DNA of 64,000 nucleotides from Thereva unica (lineage: Eukaryota; Arthropoda; Insecta; Diptera; Therevidae), in NCBI GenBank assembly GCA_949987705.1, contig OX465282.1, forward strand, positions 39,396,039-39,460,038. The letters are read 5' to 3'. The notes beneath the pieces were generated by a model. That model made no database searches. It was not told the DNA's origin and was given only the letters and a program-made list of their open reading frames with translations. Numbering within the stretch: the stretch's first letter is position 1; each line of letters starts with the position of its first letter. Position numbers and translations under genes: made by a program. Below, in pieces: positions 18,447-29,511 of the stretch.

Positions 18447-20043
18447 TGTAACGGTCGGTTGAATCCCCCTCGCGGTAATTTGGAAAATTTCTATGAAATC
18501 ACTTGCCTCAGAACAAAATTTACAAAATTTGCAAATCAAGTAGGGGAGAAAAGGAAAAATAGGAAAAAATCGGAGGAGACTTGTCAGTTTGGTTTTGTTT
18601 TTTTTCGGGGAGGGTGGAAAATGATAGACTGTGGCTTACAACTAGCACGATTTAATGTGTAAATTTGCAAATAATAAATATCCAGTCATATCTACCTCCT
18701 TTATATAGTTCCACTATTGTTGGTCGAATCAGTTAAATAAAACGGGGTTTCGAGTATCCCTCAGTAAGAAGAAATCAATCCAGGAAAAAAATTAAGTGAA
18801 CTTTGGGCAAGCAGAAGAAAAACCGTAGGTACTACCCTGAGCAGCGAAACGAGACCTCCTGGCAGGAGTGCGGAAGTAGAGGAATATCCCCTTTCTGGAA
18901 ATACAAGTATTCACCATACAAAAGAGAACACAATCCATCTGTAGCTGCAAGCGGCGAAGCTCATCGTCCAGGTATAATTTTCTTGTCATTTTTTGTGCAG
19001 TGGAAGAAAGTTTGGTGCGGGAGGTAGCCAAATTAAATCAGTTTCAAACCACGTCTGCTATTTATCTTCTGGAGCAAGGTCAAGGCAAGAAGTGATAAAA
19101 GTCTCATTCTGCGAGAGGAAGCTGTCATTTTATAATAGCCTAACGATTGGAAACCAAGCAAAGACTTTATAAATGGTTGTGCTTTCACTGTTCCCGTACA
19201 ACTTTCACGTTGCGATGACACCAGATTGTTATGTACTAATTTAAACGAAAGTTCCTTTTCATTCTTTTTTTATTCATTATATAATAAAAACACCACGACA
19301 CACACCTGACAACAAATTACTATAATTAATCTAATTTTATCATTAAATATTGGCTTAAATTTTTTTATTTGTTGCAAAATAATTTTTCTGGTTGTTTTCA
19401 CATAATTTATGCGTAATTATAATTGAACACGATATTTGATATTTGTGATACCACTTGTGATTAAAACGAGGCGAAATTGGTACCAATACGACGCGTTTTA
19501 AAAATCATTTAGCATACGGAAGTATCCCGACAAGGGAAATTGTAAATGTTTTTATTTGAAAAAATGTACATGTGTTGATATATGATGACATTGTTCTAAT
19601 CGTGACCCCTTGAAGATTGATGTTACCTATTGGTGTTTCTAGTTATTTTGTTAATGTGTCTGCAATAAACGAGAAAAATTGTTAAGCTATTAAGAATGAA
19701 CTCAAGTTGTTAGATTTTTTCTTGGGAATGGTTGGGACGGATGACTTCCTTTTCAGGGTTTGACGCGTCGCAGACGATGATCGGAAAAGGATGATGGCGG
19801 AATTCAAGTTACATAGTCACAGGTAAGTGGTGAACCAGCCTCGGTAAGCCCCGGCCACACACCCCACGACCCCTCCGGCGAGCTAGACAACTCCGTGTGG
19901 CCGGCGTAGGAGTTCCGGATTTTCTTTTTATTCTTATGTATGGTGTTGGCTCCTTGGCCATGCTCTTCCGGGCTTTTGGCTAAGGGGGTAACACCTCGCA
20001 TAAGTGGCGCCCACTATTTAGATCGCGCCATTATGCTGTTACA
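18447..20043 (+). repeat. LTR 2 (shared central LTR)
   Basis: 1597 bp. The clearest difference from LTR 1 is TTACAACTAG versus TTGCAACTAG near 18641. It serves as the 3' LTR of unit 1 and the 5' LTR of unit 2. Confidence 0.9.
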
Positions 20044-20047
20044 TAAA

Positions 20048-20059
20048 TGGCGCCCAACG
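20048..20059 (+). promoter_or_regulatory. tRNA-Lys primer-binding site, unit 2
   Basis: TGGCGCCCAACG at the same four-base offset from the LTR end as in unit 1. Confidence 0.75.
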
Positions 20060-21236
20060 ATGCTTTTAAAGCCCGTTGACTGTCCTACACGGACCCTGAA
20101 GTTTGAATTTTTTTTTGTTTAGTACCACTTGTGCCTTCACGGACAACATTTGATTTTTTTGTTTATGGTTCACCACTGTTACCCAGCGCTCGCTGTGGGC
20201 TAAGGTAGTACCGCGAAGCCTTAGTCCTTGTCTGTCGTGTCGATTTTTTTTTTCAGCATCTGTGTCCAAATTCTAGGTGAATTTTTATTTGTCTTCGCTT
20301 TTAGGCCTACCCGTTCTATTCAGCGGTAACTTCTTCTTTTTGGAGTAGCTTCGAACCATGCTGACCTGCACGGCTTGCTAACAAGCGAGTGGTCGCTTGG
20401 CTATGCGTGCAGGTGTAGTAGGGGTTCATCCCTGTCCTGTTTCTAGGGTCGGCGACTCTGGTATCAGGCGTGATACCGCCTGCCACTGCGTCGGTCCTTG
20501 AACAGGATCATCTTTTAATTTTCCTGGTGGAAGTTGAAGTTGGGACAAGGGCTTAACCGTCTTTGGTAACAGGCGTGTTAACGCCTGCCACTGCGCCCCT
20601 TGTTCCTTCGGAAGGTCCATTCAGCTTTTTAAATTCTAATTTTTTGTTTACGTCCTGAGTTTTTTCCGTCTGGTTCATCCCAACTGATTGATTTTCCGAA
20701 AGGTAGCTCAGTTGTGGTTGAACAGCGGATTCCCCAAATTTTTTTATTTCTGAAGAAGTTTCCCTTTCGTGACTATGCCCTTTGACTTTTTGTTTCCGTC
20801 CTTCGTTCGGGGCAGACCTGAAGCTGGGTCGGCGACCTGGATGACACCTGGTGATGACTATGCTTCATAGTTTTCACCAGCTGGCATCGAGGCCATCGAC
20901 ATGCGGGAGTCCTGAGGGGAATTGTTATCCGTCTCAACCATTCCTCGCTTATACTGAATTAAAGCACATAATCACCTCACCTACACTACCATATATAGGC
21001 ACTAATACACTTTGGCTGTTTTATCGCTATTCACTAATCAGCGTTGGTTGTGTTTTTTTTTGAGGTATACTCACATAATTTCAATATTTATTTGATTTGT
21101 TATTAGGCATTTGTTGTTATACTAATTGCTGTTGATTTTATTGGCTGTTCTATTTTAATCTATTTTCACAAAAAAAAAATTTTTTTTTCCTCTTCGATTC
21201 TTCGGGGCGTGGTGGTTGCTACTGTCCTCGGTAGTC
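20060..21236 (+). other. Leader of the internal region, unit 2
   Basis: Near-identical to unit 1 positions 14535-15710, with one extra T in a T-run near 20115 and one C-to-A change near 20966. No protein is recognised. Confidence 0.5.
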
Positions 21237-21788
21237 ATGGTTGATACTTGCGGACGCACGTATTATGGCCTGCCCCTTGCGCACAAGAAGCTGCGTAGGC
21301 CACATTGTCGTTCGACTCTATCTCCGGTTGCGAAGGAATTCGTTCCTAAGGCTAAACGGGTTGTCATGTCACACTCACTGGACGAGGTCACAGCATTGAG
21401 TTATCTTTTCGAGGTGATGAATAGGTTAACAGATATTCCGGGATCGTTCGATACCATTGCGTCGAGAATCTTAACTATATTTTTCGATATTAAGAATAAT
21501 CCCTGGGTGTTAAGTCAGGCAATGGAGGGTATCTTCTATCGTTGCGTGGCGGAACCGGCGTTGTGCGTTACGGGAGCAAAATTATATGGGCTGCTGGATT
21601 CAATGAATCCCGAAAAGGGTAGTGCCTTTAGAAGTCTATTTAGATTACTGTTGGCCGAGCTGCAGAGGCTACTTAGGCAGGACGGACTGAATGGTCGTAG
21701 GTTACGAGGGGTCGAGTTGTTCTTGTCGGCCGTAAGTACCCATACCCTTCGACGATCAGTTAAGGCGCCCGGAAAAAAAGTCAACTAA
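21237..21788 (+). CDS. Captured PAIP1-like protein, unit 2
   Basis: 183 aa, identical to the unit 1 protein except at residue 31, inside the PAM2 motif, where Phe becomes Val (STLSPVAKEFVPK). That position is variable in the PAM2 consensus, so PABP binding could be kept. Both copies remain open, which fits a young duplication and does not by itself show selection. Confidence 0.68.
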   Translation: MVDTCGRTYYGLPLAHKKLRRPHCRSTLSPVAKEFVPKAKRVVMSHSLDEVTALSYLFEVMNRLTDIPGSFDTIASRILTIFFDIKNNPWVLSQAMEGIFYRCVAEPALCVTGAKLYGLLDSMNPEKGSAFRSLFRLLLAELQRLLRQDGLNGRRLRGVELFLSAVSTHTLRRSVKAPGKKVN

Positions 21789-22772
21789 TGCATTTTTCAT
21801 TATCGTTTTGTTGGCGCCATCATTTTTTTATACGTTAATTTAGAGTAAAATTAAATATAACAGATCTACACATATATGTGTTTTTTAAGACGGTTATTTG
21901 GTAAAGTTTAATAAGGAAATATAATTTTACAAATTTAAATGCAACGAATTTGTAGTATTAACGATTTTATCATCAGGATTTTAGTGGTCTAAACATAACC
22001 AAGTCCTTTTACAATATTTATCAGTCAAAATCAGTTGTGCGGAACTCTGCTTAAATTGTCAGTGGTCGGCGAGAATTTTTTTTGGTTTGTAAGGTTATTT
22101 TTAAAGCCGGATTTATTTCCATCTCAACTCGAAATGTTCGAAGCAAAAATGGTTCAGTATCCAAGATGATGTATTAACGCTTTAATTCCCACCGTGCAAC
22201 CCCAGCGCCAAAAATCTCGAAAACAGCCTTAATGGTATTAAAAAGAATAAAGAAAGAATCCATTCGAAGTGACTTGACTTCTAACGCACACTCCCGGTGC
22301 GGCCTCGGCCCGGCGTTTATAATTAAATTCAAGTTTATATTTGTCAAGAAAACTTCAGGGTCACGGAATCTGCAGTCATGGTTGCTGGTAATAAAGCAAA
22401 GCATCGGTTTTTTTATTGATTGAAGTTTATATTAAGAAATCGCCAGTGAAAACTAGAAATTATGCGGTATTTTTTTTGAAATTTTTGGACAAGAAATTTT
22501 TTTCATTGTGACCTCCACCATCTTGAAAAACTGCTGTCACCCCTTGTATGAGTTCGGTGTATGAGATTTATTAAGAACAACAAAATTAGAGTCGGACATA
22601 CAGAGTCCGAATGGTTCTAAAGGGTAACAAAAGATAACCTACAAGGAATTGCTTGTATTTAAGAATAATTCTTAATTGTTTACAGTGTTGATTGAGATTT
22701 ATCGAATATTTCGGGAAATAATTTAAACATTGGTGTGTCGCACACACTGGTGCCGCTGCAGCCCCACTGGTA
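21789..22772 (+). other. Non-coding stretch of the internal region, unit 2
   Basis: Same content as 16263-17247, with a one-base deletion in the T-run near 21885 and an A-to-G change near 22407. No gene is seen. Confidence 0.4.
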
Positions 22773-23192
22773 TTGGAAGTAAATTCAGATTCCTTTGTTG
22801 GTGAATTTAATAGTTTATCTAGGAAAGGTACAACAAATAGTATTGTGAAGCGATTGGCAAAATTATTTACACCAAGAAGTCCGCTGGCTCGGCCGACAAC
22901 AATCACAATGGACACAGTTGGCACCAATAATATGCGCCAACTGCCGCAACAAATGCTTACGTCAGAAGAGGCCCTTGAAGCAATGAACGCCCAGGAGAGT
23001 GAGGTTATTATTGAGCCACCAGAGGCTGATAGTTTAGCTGCTAATGATGTTACTAATATGCAAATTGCTCCAACGCCTGATCTAACTGCAGTGAGCATGG
23101 ATGACCCTAGTTCAGTTTGCTGTGAACGTGATCGATCAGAAGCGACCTTCTCATCTGCTGTGGAGAATCTTTCAAAATTAGAGGATTCGTAA
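22773..23192 (+). CDS. Unidentified acidic ORF, unit 2
   Basis: 139 aa with the same deduced sequence as the unit 1 copy, and the same caveats: TTG at the listed start, frame open upstream, family not recognised. The captured remnant and the stop that follow it (to ~23536) are also duplicated. Confidence 0.4.
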   Translation: MEVNSDSFVGEFNSLSRKGTTNSIVKRLAKLFTPRSPLARPTTITMDTVGTNNMRQLPQQMLTSEEALEAMNAQESEVIIEPPEADSLAANDVTNMQIAPTPDLTAVSMDDPSSVCCERDRSEATFSSAVENLSKLEDS

Positions 23193-23826
23193 TCAGCCTG
23201 AAGCAAAGTCTCTTAGATTTTTTTTACACAGTGAACTGGTTAGAAGCACCTCAGCAGAACCTGCACTCCATCGAGAAGACATCCGAAAAATTGAACCTAT
23301 TCAGAATTGGGGTCGTGACTTAACGCTCCTAGGGTTCCAATCAAACCTCACAACGAAAATTGAGAATCTTCACAAGCTGAATAACTTATTATGGTAAAGT
23401 GAGCAATTAATGTTATTGGAAAAACTGCACTTCTTGGAATCGCTCGATAACCTAGGTTTAACACTAACTTTTATCGGAGAACTAACTGGTGTTGGAAGTC
23501 TTCGAAGAAATTACCCCTTGCAAAGTAAGTCCTAACAGTTTTGTCACAGCTAGAATAACTTAATGAAAAAAATATTAACATTTCGGATAGGATGCATCCG
23601 TGAAAGATTTTTAAGTCAAACCGAGAGCGCTTGGTACAAGAAGACAGTAGATACCAGGATTATTTTAGACCTTTCTCGCCCGTTTTACCTCTTTATTTAA
23701 TACGTTTCACATAAGATCCATTAACAGATAAATCAGTTAACTTTAATGATAGATTTGAATTTTCGGAAGAACTTATATTGTATAAATGGCTGATTGAAAA
23801 GCAATCAACCTCAGCTATATCTAGAA

Positions 23827-23895
23827 GCCCGGCTAGCTCACTAGAACATGAGACTCCTATTCTCAGGTCGTGAGTCGAGTCCCACATTGGCGCCA
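23827..23895 (+). pseudogene. tRNA-Lys pseudogene with CCA tail, unit 2
   Basis: Identical by eye to the unit 1 copy and at the same distance from the following LTR. Confidence 0.7.
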
Positions 23896-23971
23896 AAGAT
23901 ATTAGACCTACGGCGACCGTTTTTTTCGGCTCCTCACTGCCTCGCGAGTCGGCTTTGTGGACCCGAGGGTA

Positions 23972-25567
23972 TGTAACGGTCGGTTGAATCCCCCTCGCGG
24001 TAATTTGGAAAATTTCTATGAAATCACTTGCCTCAGAACAAAATTTACAAAATTTGCAAATCAAGTAGGGGAGAAAAGGAAAAATAGGAAAAAATCGGAG
24101 GAGACTTGTCAGTTTGGTTTTGTTTTTTTTCGGGGAGGGTGGAAAATGATAGACTGTGGCTTACAACTAGCACGATTTAATGTGTAAATTTGCAAATAAT
24201 AAATATCCAGTCATATCTACCTCCTTTATATAGTTCCACTATTGTTGGTCGAATCAGTTAAATAAAACGGGGTTTCGAGTATCCCTCAGTAAGAAGAAAT
24301 CAATCCAGGAAAAAATTAAGTGAACTTTGGGCAAGCAGAAGAAAAACCGTAGGTACTACCCTGAGCAGCGAAACGAGACCTCCTGGCAGGAGTGCGGAAG
24401 TAGAGGAATATCCCCTTTCTGGAAATACAAGTATTCACCATACAAAAGAGAACACAATCCATCTGTAGCTGCAAGCGGCGAAGCTCATCGTCCAGGTATA
24501 ATTTTCTTGTCATTTTTTGTGCAGTGGAAGAAAGTTTGGTGCGGGAGGTAGCCAAATTAAATCAGTTTCAAACCACGTCTGCTATTTATCTTCTGGAGCA
24601 AGGTCAAGGCAAGAAGTGATAAAAGTCTCATTCTGCGAGAGGAAGCTGTCATTTTATAATAGCCTAACGATTGGAAACCAAGCAAAGACTTTATAAATGG
24701 TTGTGCTTTCACTGTTCCCGTACAACTTTCACGTTGCGATGACACCAGATTGTTATGTACTAATTTAAACGAAAGTTCCTTTTCATTCTTTTTTTATTCA
24801 TTATATAATAAAAACACCACGACACACACCTGACAACAAATTACTATAATTAATCTAATTTTATCATTAAATATTGGCTTAAATTTTTTTATTTGTTGCA
24901 AAATAATTTTTCTGGTTGTTTTCACATAATTTATGCGTAATTATAATTGAACACGATATTTGATATTTGTGATACCACTTGTGATTAAAACGAGGCGAAA
25001 TTGGTACCAATACGACGCGTTTTAAAAATCATTTAGCATACGGAAGTATCCCGACAAGGGAAATTGTAAATGTTTTTATTTGAAAAAATGTACATGTGTT
25101 GATATATGATGACATTGTTCTAATCGTGACCCCTTGAAGATTGATGTTACCTATTGGTGTTTCTAGTTATTTTGTTAATGTGTCTGCAATAAACGAGAAA
25201 AATTTTTAAGCTATTAAGAATGAACTCAAGTTGTTAGATTTTTTCTTGGGAATGGTTGGGACGGATGACTTCCTTTTCAGGGTTTGACGCGTCGCAGACG
25301 ATGATCGGAAAAGGATGATGGCGGAATTCAAGTTACATAGTCACAGGTAAGTGGTGAACCAGCCTCGGTAAGCCCCGGCCACACACCCCACGACCCCTCC
25401 GGCGAGCTAGACAACTCCGTGTGGCCGGCGTAGGAGTTCCGGATTTTCTTTTTATTCTTATGTATGGTGTTGGCTCCTTGGCCATGCTCTTCCGGGCTTT
25501 TGGCTAAGGGGGTAACACCTCGCATAAGTGGCGCCCACTATTTAGATCGCGCCATTATGCTGTTACA
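23972..25567 (+). repeat. LTR 3 of the tandem retroelement
   Basis: 1596 bp. It differs from LTR 2 by one A fewer near 24311 and one G-to-T change near 25205. It ends GTTACA and is followed by CTCATTGTCC; CTCA matches the left flank. Confidence 0.9.
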
Positions 25568-25817
25568 CTCATTGTCCCGTTATGTCCCGTAGTAATTTTG
25601 ACGTGACAACGTCTATTAAAACGATGAACGCCGGCCGCATGCACGAAAAATGATGACTCATTGTCCCGTTATGTCCCGTTATCTCCCGAAGTAATTTTAA
25701 AAATTTGATCGTAGTAATCTTAAAAATTTGATTAAAATTGTCAATATTTAATTAGATTAAACTTGTCAAATTGTCAACAATAAGCAAAGCAAGCCAAACA
25801 CCCTGTCTCCTAACTGG

Positions 25818-26205
25818 GTGCCGGTGTATATGAAAATAGTGAACATTACACTGACGAAAACTGTGAAATGCAAACGAAAACAGTTTCCTTGCGTTCCTGC
25901 TTGTGCTATTACCATTCACAACTCGCAAGGTGGAACGTTTACTGTTATTGTTTGTAAATACTCCTCGGAGCAACCACAACAGTTGGTGTACGTGGCGCTG
26001 AGTCGGGTAACGAATATAGACGGCTTGCACATCATCACGGAAAAAGATGCGCCTTTTATCTTCAAACATGGACGGGATGGGAACGACTCACAGACTACGC
26101 GAGATGTCCGTAACGAATACATTCGACTCCGTGGACACACCCTTCAAACAATCACTTCGAAAGCAGTGAAATTTTTTGATGACGGTAACAACGCTGGGCA
26201 AGCTC
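25818..26205 (+). pseudogene. Helentron PIF1-like helicase, C-terminal end
   Basis: The deduced sequence has RKQFPCVPACAITIHNSQG and QQLVYVALSRVTNIDGLHI, the terminal helicase motifs (TIHxSQG and YVALSRV) of PIF1/Helitron helicases, here with HNSQG. The tail DVRNEYIRLRG leads into LINE B sequence. N-terminal Rep and the earlier helicase motifs are absent here. The full protein would unwind DNA for rolling-circle-like transposition. Confidence 0.7.
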
Positions 26206-27064
26206 AACCCCTCAACCCCTGTGTCAAATTCAACCCCTCCAAAACCAAGTACTGTCTTATCTCCAAAAAGAAGCTCAACACCTCTCCACCCTTGAGAGTG
26301 GATGGAGTTCAACTAATGGCCGACCATCCTTGCACATCTTAGGCGTGACATTAGCGAAAGACTTGGGATGGAATGACCACATATTCCAAATCGCCAAACA
26401 AGCATCGCAGTGCTTGGGATTTCTTAAGAGGTGCAAGTTCCTTTTCCAGCCATCGGCTAGTGCTGTTATTTATAAATCCTACATTCGGCCTCTTCTCGAA
26501 TATAACTCCCTCGTTTGGGGCGCCACCCCACTAACCACCTTGGCATGGTTAGATAAAGTGCAAAAAAGGGCGCTCAAATTAATTGATGACGACACCGCCT
26601 GCTCCACCATCGACCCCTTGAGCCACCGTAGGAATGTAGCATCACTGACAAAATTTTATCGCTACTATCATAGTGACTGTTCTTCCTAGTTAAACGCTCT
26701 CCTGCCTCCACGGCAATCTTATACCCGCAACACCAGATTAGCCCACTCGTCTCATTCCCTTCACCTGCAACTACCCCTTTCACGCACTCAACAAGATATG
26801 AATTCGTTTGTTAATAGAACAACTCGACTGTGGAATAACTTCTCGCAGTCAGTATTTCCGAACTCTTACAACATCCAAGAGTTCAAACGCAGGGTTCATC
26901 ACCACCTTCTTCAATACCCCCCCGTACCTTTTAATCCTTAACCTATACCCCCCCTCACCCCTCCCCCGTACTAAGCTTACTGCTAGACATTGCACCATGA
27001 CGTGACAAATGACATGACGGACTAGTAGTACAAAGGGTGACTTAGCACTGCCACATAAAAAAAA
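26206..27064 (+). mobile_element. LINE B copy 2, 5'-truncated
   Basis: Begins in the RT C-terminal part (VKFNPSKTKYCLIS), continues through LGVTLAKDLGWNDHIFQIAKQASQCLGFLKRC and TTRLWNN, and ends in the shared 3' tail (GACATTGCACC, then poly-A at ~27055). A frame change and a stop at ~26686 disable it. Typical incomplete LINE integration. Confidence 0.8.
26330..26689 (+). pseudogene. LINE B RT C-terminal fragment (copy 2)
   Basis: About 119 aa matching the C-terminal ORF2 region of the copy at 58.3-58.7 kb (IYKSYIRPLLEYNSLVWG, LDKVQKRALKLI, SHRRNVASL). It stops early at TAG near 26687, while homologous sequence goes on in the DNA to ~26940. Confidence 0.7.
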
Positions 27065-27070
27065 GCTGTA

Positions 27071-27676
27071 GTGACAAACCTTAATGTTCAGAGTTTGTCT
27101 GCGCACTTCGCCGATATTGAAACGGATCCCGTGATACCAAGATCGGATTATTTGGTATTGACTGAAACGTGGATGCGTGACAATTTTGATCCAGTTCCAA
27201 TCAATAATTATGAATGTATAACCAGGCAGAATAATCGATCGGATTCTGATACAAACGCAGCTGGTGGAGTGGCAATCTATCGAAAATCAACATCAACATG
27301 CACGGACAAGCTCACTGCTGATACAACGTTTAAAATTGTACTTGGCGCAGTGTATATTCATCCTGGAGCAAGTGTCTCAAACATTAGTATTGCTGCACCA
27401 AGCACTCTTTCCGTATGTGCATCCGATCATGCAAGTTGATACCAATGTACCAATTCTTCTTTGTGGTGACTTCAACACAAACGTGAAAAATGATGATACA
27501 TTCCTCAAATTCATGAAGGATATGTACAATCTCGAATGCACATCATGTTACTAAGTCAACAACGCTGAGAGGAGCAACCCTCGATTTGACTTTTTCAAGG
27601 CACATTACACTCATTTCATACTTTTCCTATCATCGACCTATCCTTAACAGAATAACACAGATTGCAAGAAGTTAAA
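27071..27676 (+). pseudogene. Helentron C-terminal endonuclease domain
   Basis: Frame 1 gives NLNVQSLSAHFADIE, YLVLTETWM and GGVAIY. After a frame change near 27400, a second frame gives VPILLCGDFNTNVK. A third segment, ending near 27676, gives LDLTFSRHI and SYHRPIL. These are ordered AP-endonuclease motifs of the type fused to Helentron helicases. At least two frameshifts make it non-functional. Confidence 0.65.
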
Positions 27677-27959
27677 TATCAGACATGTATAAAAGCTGTA
27701 AATGAATTTGTTACTACACATTGTTACTTGTAAATAATCTGTTCATTAAAGTAATAAACATACATATTTGGATACATTAGTGCAAATAAAAGCTAATTTA
27801 TCAATCAAAATGAATATTTCATTTCACTCCTTTTTGTATCCATACAAAATAATGACAATTTAATATAAATGGTTCAATTTTATTCATAAAAGTATGCAAT
27901 CATTTCATCAATGTTTTCTCATGACGTTGTCACGTTAAACTATCGTCCGTAAACCCTCT

Positions 27960-28396
27960 TTACAGACAACAAATTTTTTTTGGAATGGTTGTGGCGGAAT
28001 TTATTTCTCCTCCAGGTTTTTAGGTGGTGTATTTCCTTGTCAGGTGATGGTTATCTATACTATCAACTGGCAAGGGAACGGACGACGAAGACTCGGCTCC
28101 GGCGATGCCCGAAGGATGATCTGAACGGAAGATGAATTATCATAGTCCCAGGTAAGTGGTGAACCATGAGAAGTATAGGCCCGGCCACACACCCCACGAC
28201 CCCAACTGGCGAGCTAGTGAACTCCGTGTGGCCGGCAGCATGTCCCCCTAACAGAAGGATCGGCAATTGGGGGGAACCGATTTGTTTTATGTCTGGGATT
28301 GCGCTCTTGGTCAGGCTTTTCCGGGCTTCTGGCTAAGTGGGGCAATACCTCGCATAAAGGGCGCCCATTGCATACTCGCGCCATTACGTTGCTACA
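27960..28396 (+). repeat. Partial LTR related to the tandem LTR retroelement
   Basis: Diverged copy of the last ~430 bp of the 12.9-25.6-kb LTRs. Shared blocks include CAGGTAAGTGGTGAACCA, the CCGGCCACAC/GTGTGGCCGG stem, GGCGAGCTAG, GGGCTTCTGGCTAAG, CGCATAA and GGCGCCCA, ending GCTACA. No primer site or internal region follows, so it is a solo or truncated LTR of a sister family. It holds no gene. Confidence 0.65.
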
Positions 28397-28739
28397 AAAT
28401 TATTCTTTATCATACCGTTATATATTTAAAAAGTTCACCCAATGTTGCCAGACGTTGCCTATTGAACGTAAACCTCCTCCACTCATAGTGTGAGGTCTAT
28501 TATATGCATACACAGCTGTGATTATTCTGACGAAATTTTCAATGAAACTTTAATACTGATAGAGGATTTATGAATATCAATCAACCGCAAAGTTCAAATT
28601 CGACACGATTCAGAAATGCTGTGTAGAACAGAGAGTTGGGGCGAGAACAGTAATTCAACGTAAATCAGCTAAAACATTTCGTTTAATCTCAGGCAAGACA
28701 GTTAGTTGCTGATCAATAAAATCCCACGACAAAGGAAAT

Positions 28740-28991
28740 AGCGTGATTTTTTCCTAGATGCTACAGGTGCTACAGGCCATACATGTCTTATCAATTTGAT
28801 TTTGGCATCGACTCGATTGCAGAATGGGATTGCATTTGCAGTGACATCACGAGAATTGCATCAACTCTACTTGATTGGGGACGTACAAGTGCATTCAGTC
28901 CGCAAGCTCTCATTGAATTTGAACCAGATAGAAACATCAGCAAAAATGTCCGTATTGCCACAGTCCTTAAAACGTGCAAAAAAAGGAAAGA
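28740..28991 (+). pseudogene. Helitron-type helicase pseudogene, Walker A part
   Basis: One frame reads DATGATGHT-CLINLILAST, a decayed P-loop in the position of GGTGKT, then QNGIAFAVTSRE, as expected for a Helitron PIF1-like helicase. It is cut at 28992 by a minus-strand Helentron, and the Walker B part resumes at 30322. Upstream stretches to ~28430 look like further decayed helicase but are not clear. Confidence 0.6.
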
Positions 28992-29119
28992 GGTGTCAAG
29001 GGACACCCGGATGGAACGAAGTTCCTTTCGATTAATTAGTGAAGTAATTGTAATAAAAATTTTGTTTTTAAGTTATAATACTATTTTTTTATTATTAATA
29101 AATATAATGTAATATAAAC

Positions 29120-29302
29120 TTAATCAGTAAGCTCAATTTTAGTAATAATTGGCTTGTGGTAACTGAAGTAGGAAACATATGTTTGGGATTCTATTTTATT
29201 TAAATGTCTTGAAAAAACTGCATCAATGGTAGTATTATATTTTGTTGTTGATTCTGCTGGATTATTGTTTACTCTTACGATATTCTGTACATCTTTGTGC
29301 AT
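29120..29302 (-). pseudogene. Helentron endonuclease tail (copy 1)
   Basis: The reading NNPAESTTKYNTTIDAVFSRH ends in FSYHKPIITKIELTD, the C-terminal block of the endonuclease domain. The N-terminal part is lost. It matches the longer copy at 38965-39420 almost residue for residue. Confidence 0.65.
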
Positions 29303-29390
29303 TTGGCTTTTTCCTTGATGTTACAGTTTGTACCTCAGTAGTCGACGCTATAGTTGATTCGCTACTGAAATAAAAAAAAGCAAAATAATG

Positions 29391-29511
<121 letters not shown>

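Larger units (their letters stand above)
12922..25567 (+). mobile_element. Tandem (three-LTR) non-autonomous LTR retroelement carrying a PAIP1-like gene
   Basis: Structure: LTR (12922-14518), internal (14519-18446), LTR (18447-20043), internal (20044-23971), LTR (23972-25567). Each LTR begins TGTAAC and ends GTTACA. The element is flanked by CTCA on both sides, and the uninterrupted target (GATGACTCATTGTCC) is visible in the duplicated flank at ~25650. The primer site matches tRNA-Lys. No gag, protease, RT or integrase motif is found in 3.9 kb of internal sequence, so it must be moved in trans (a large non-autonomous element). tRNA-Lys priming and 4-bp duplications suggest Gypsy/errantivirus-type machinery; this is an inference. 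Units differ at only a handful of positions, so the insertion is young. Confidence 0.85.
25568..27950 (+). mobile_element. Helentron (Helitron2) remnant, interrupted by LINE B
   Basis: Starts with repeated GACGTGACAACGTC 5'-end-like sequence (25609), carries the C-terminal helicase region and a separate endonuclease region, and ends near an inverted relative of the start (GACGTTGTCACGTTAA, ~27922-27937). A helicase followed by an AP-like endonuclease is the domain order of Helentron proteins. A LINE B copy (26206-27064) splits the two domains. The region 27677-27950 holds no gene. Confidence 0.6.
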
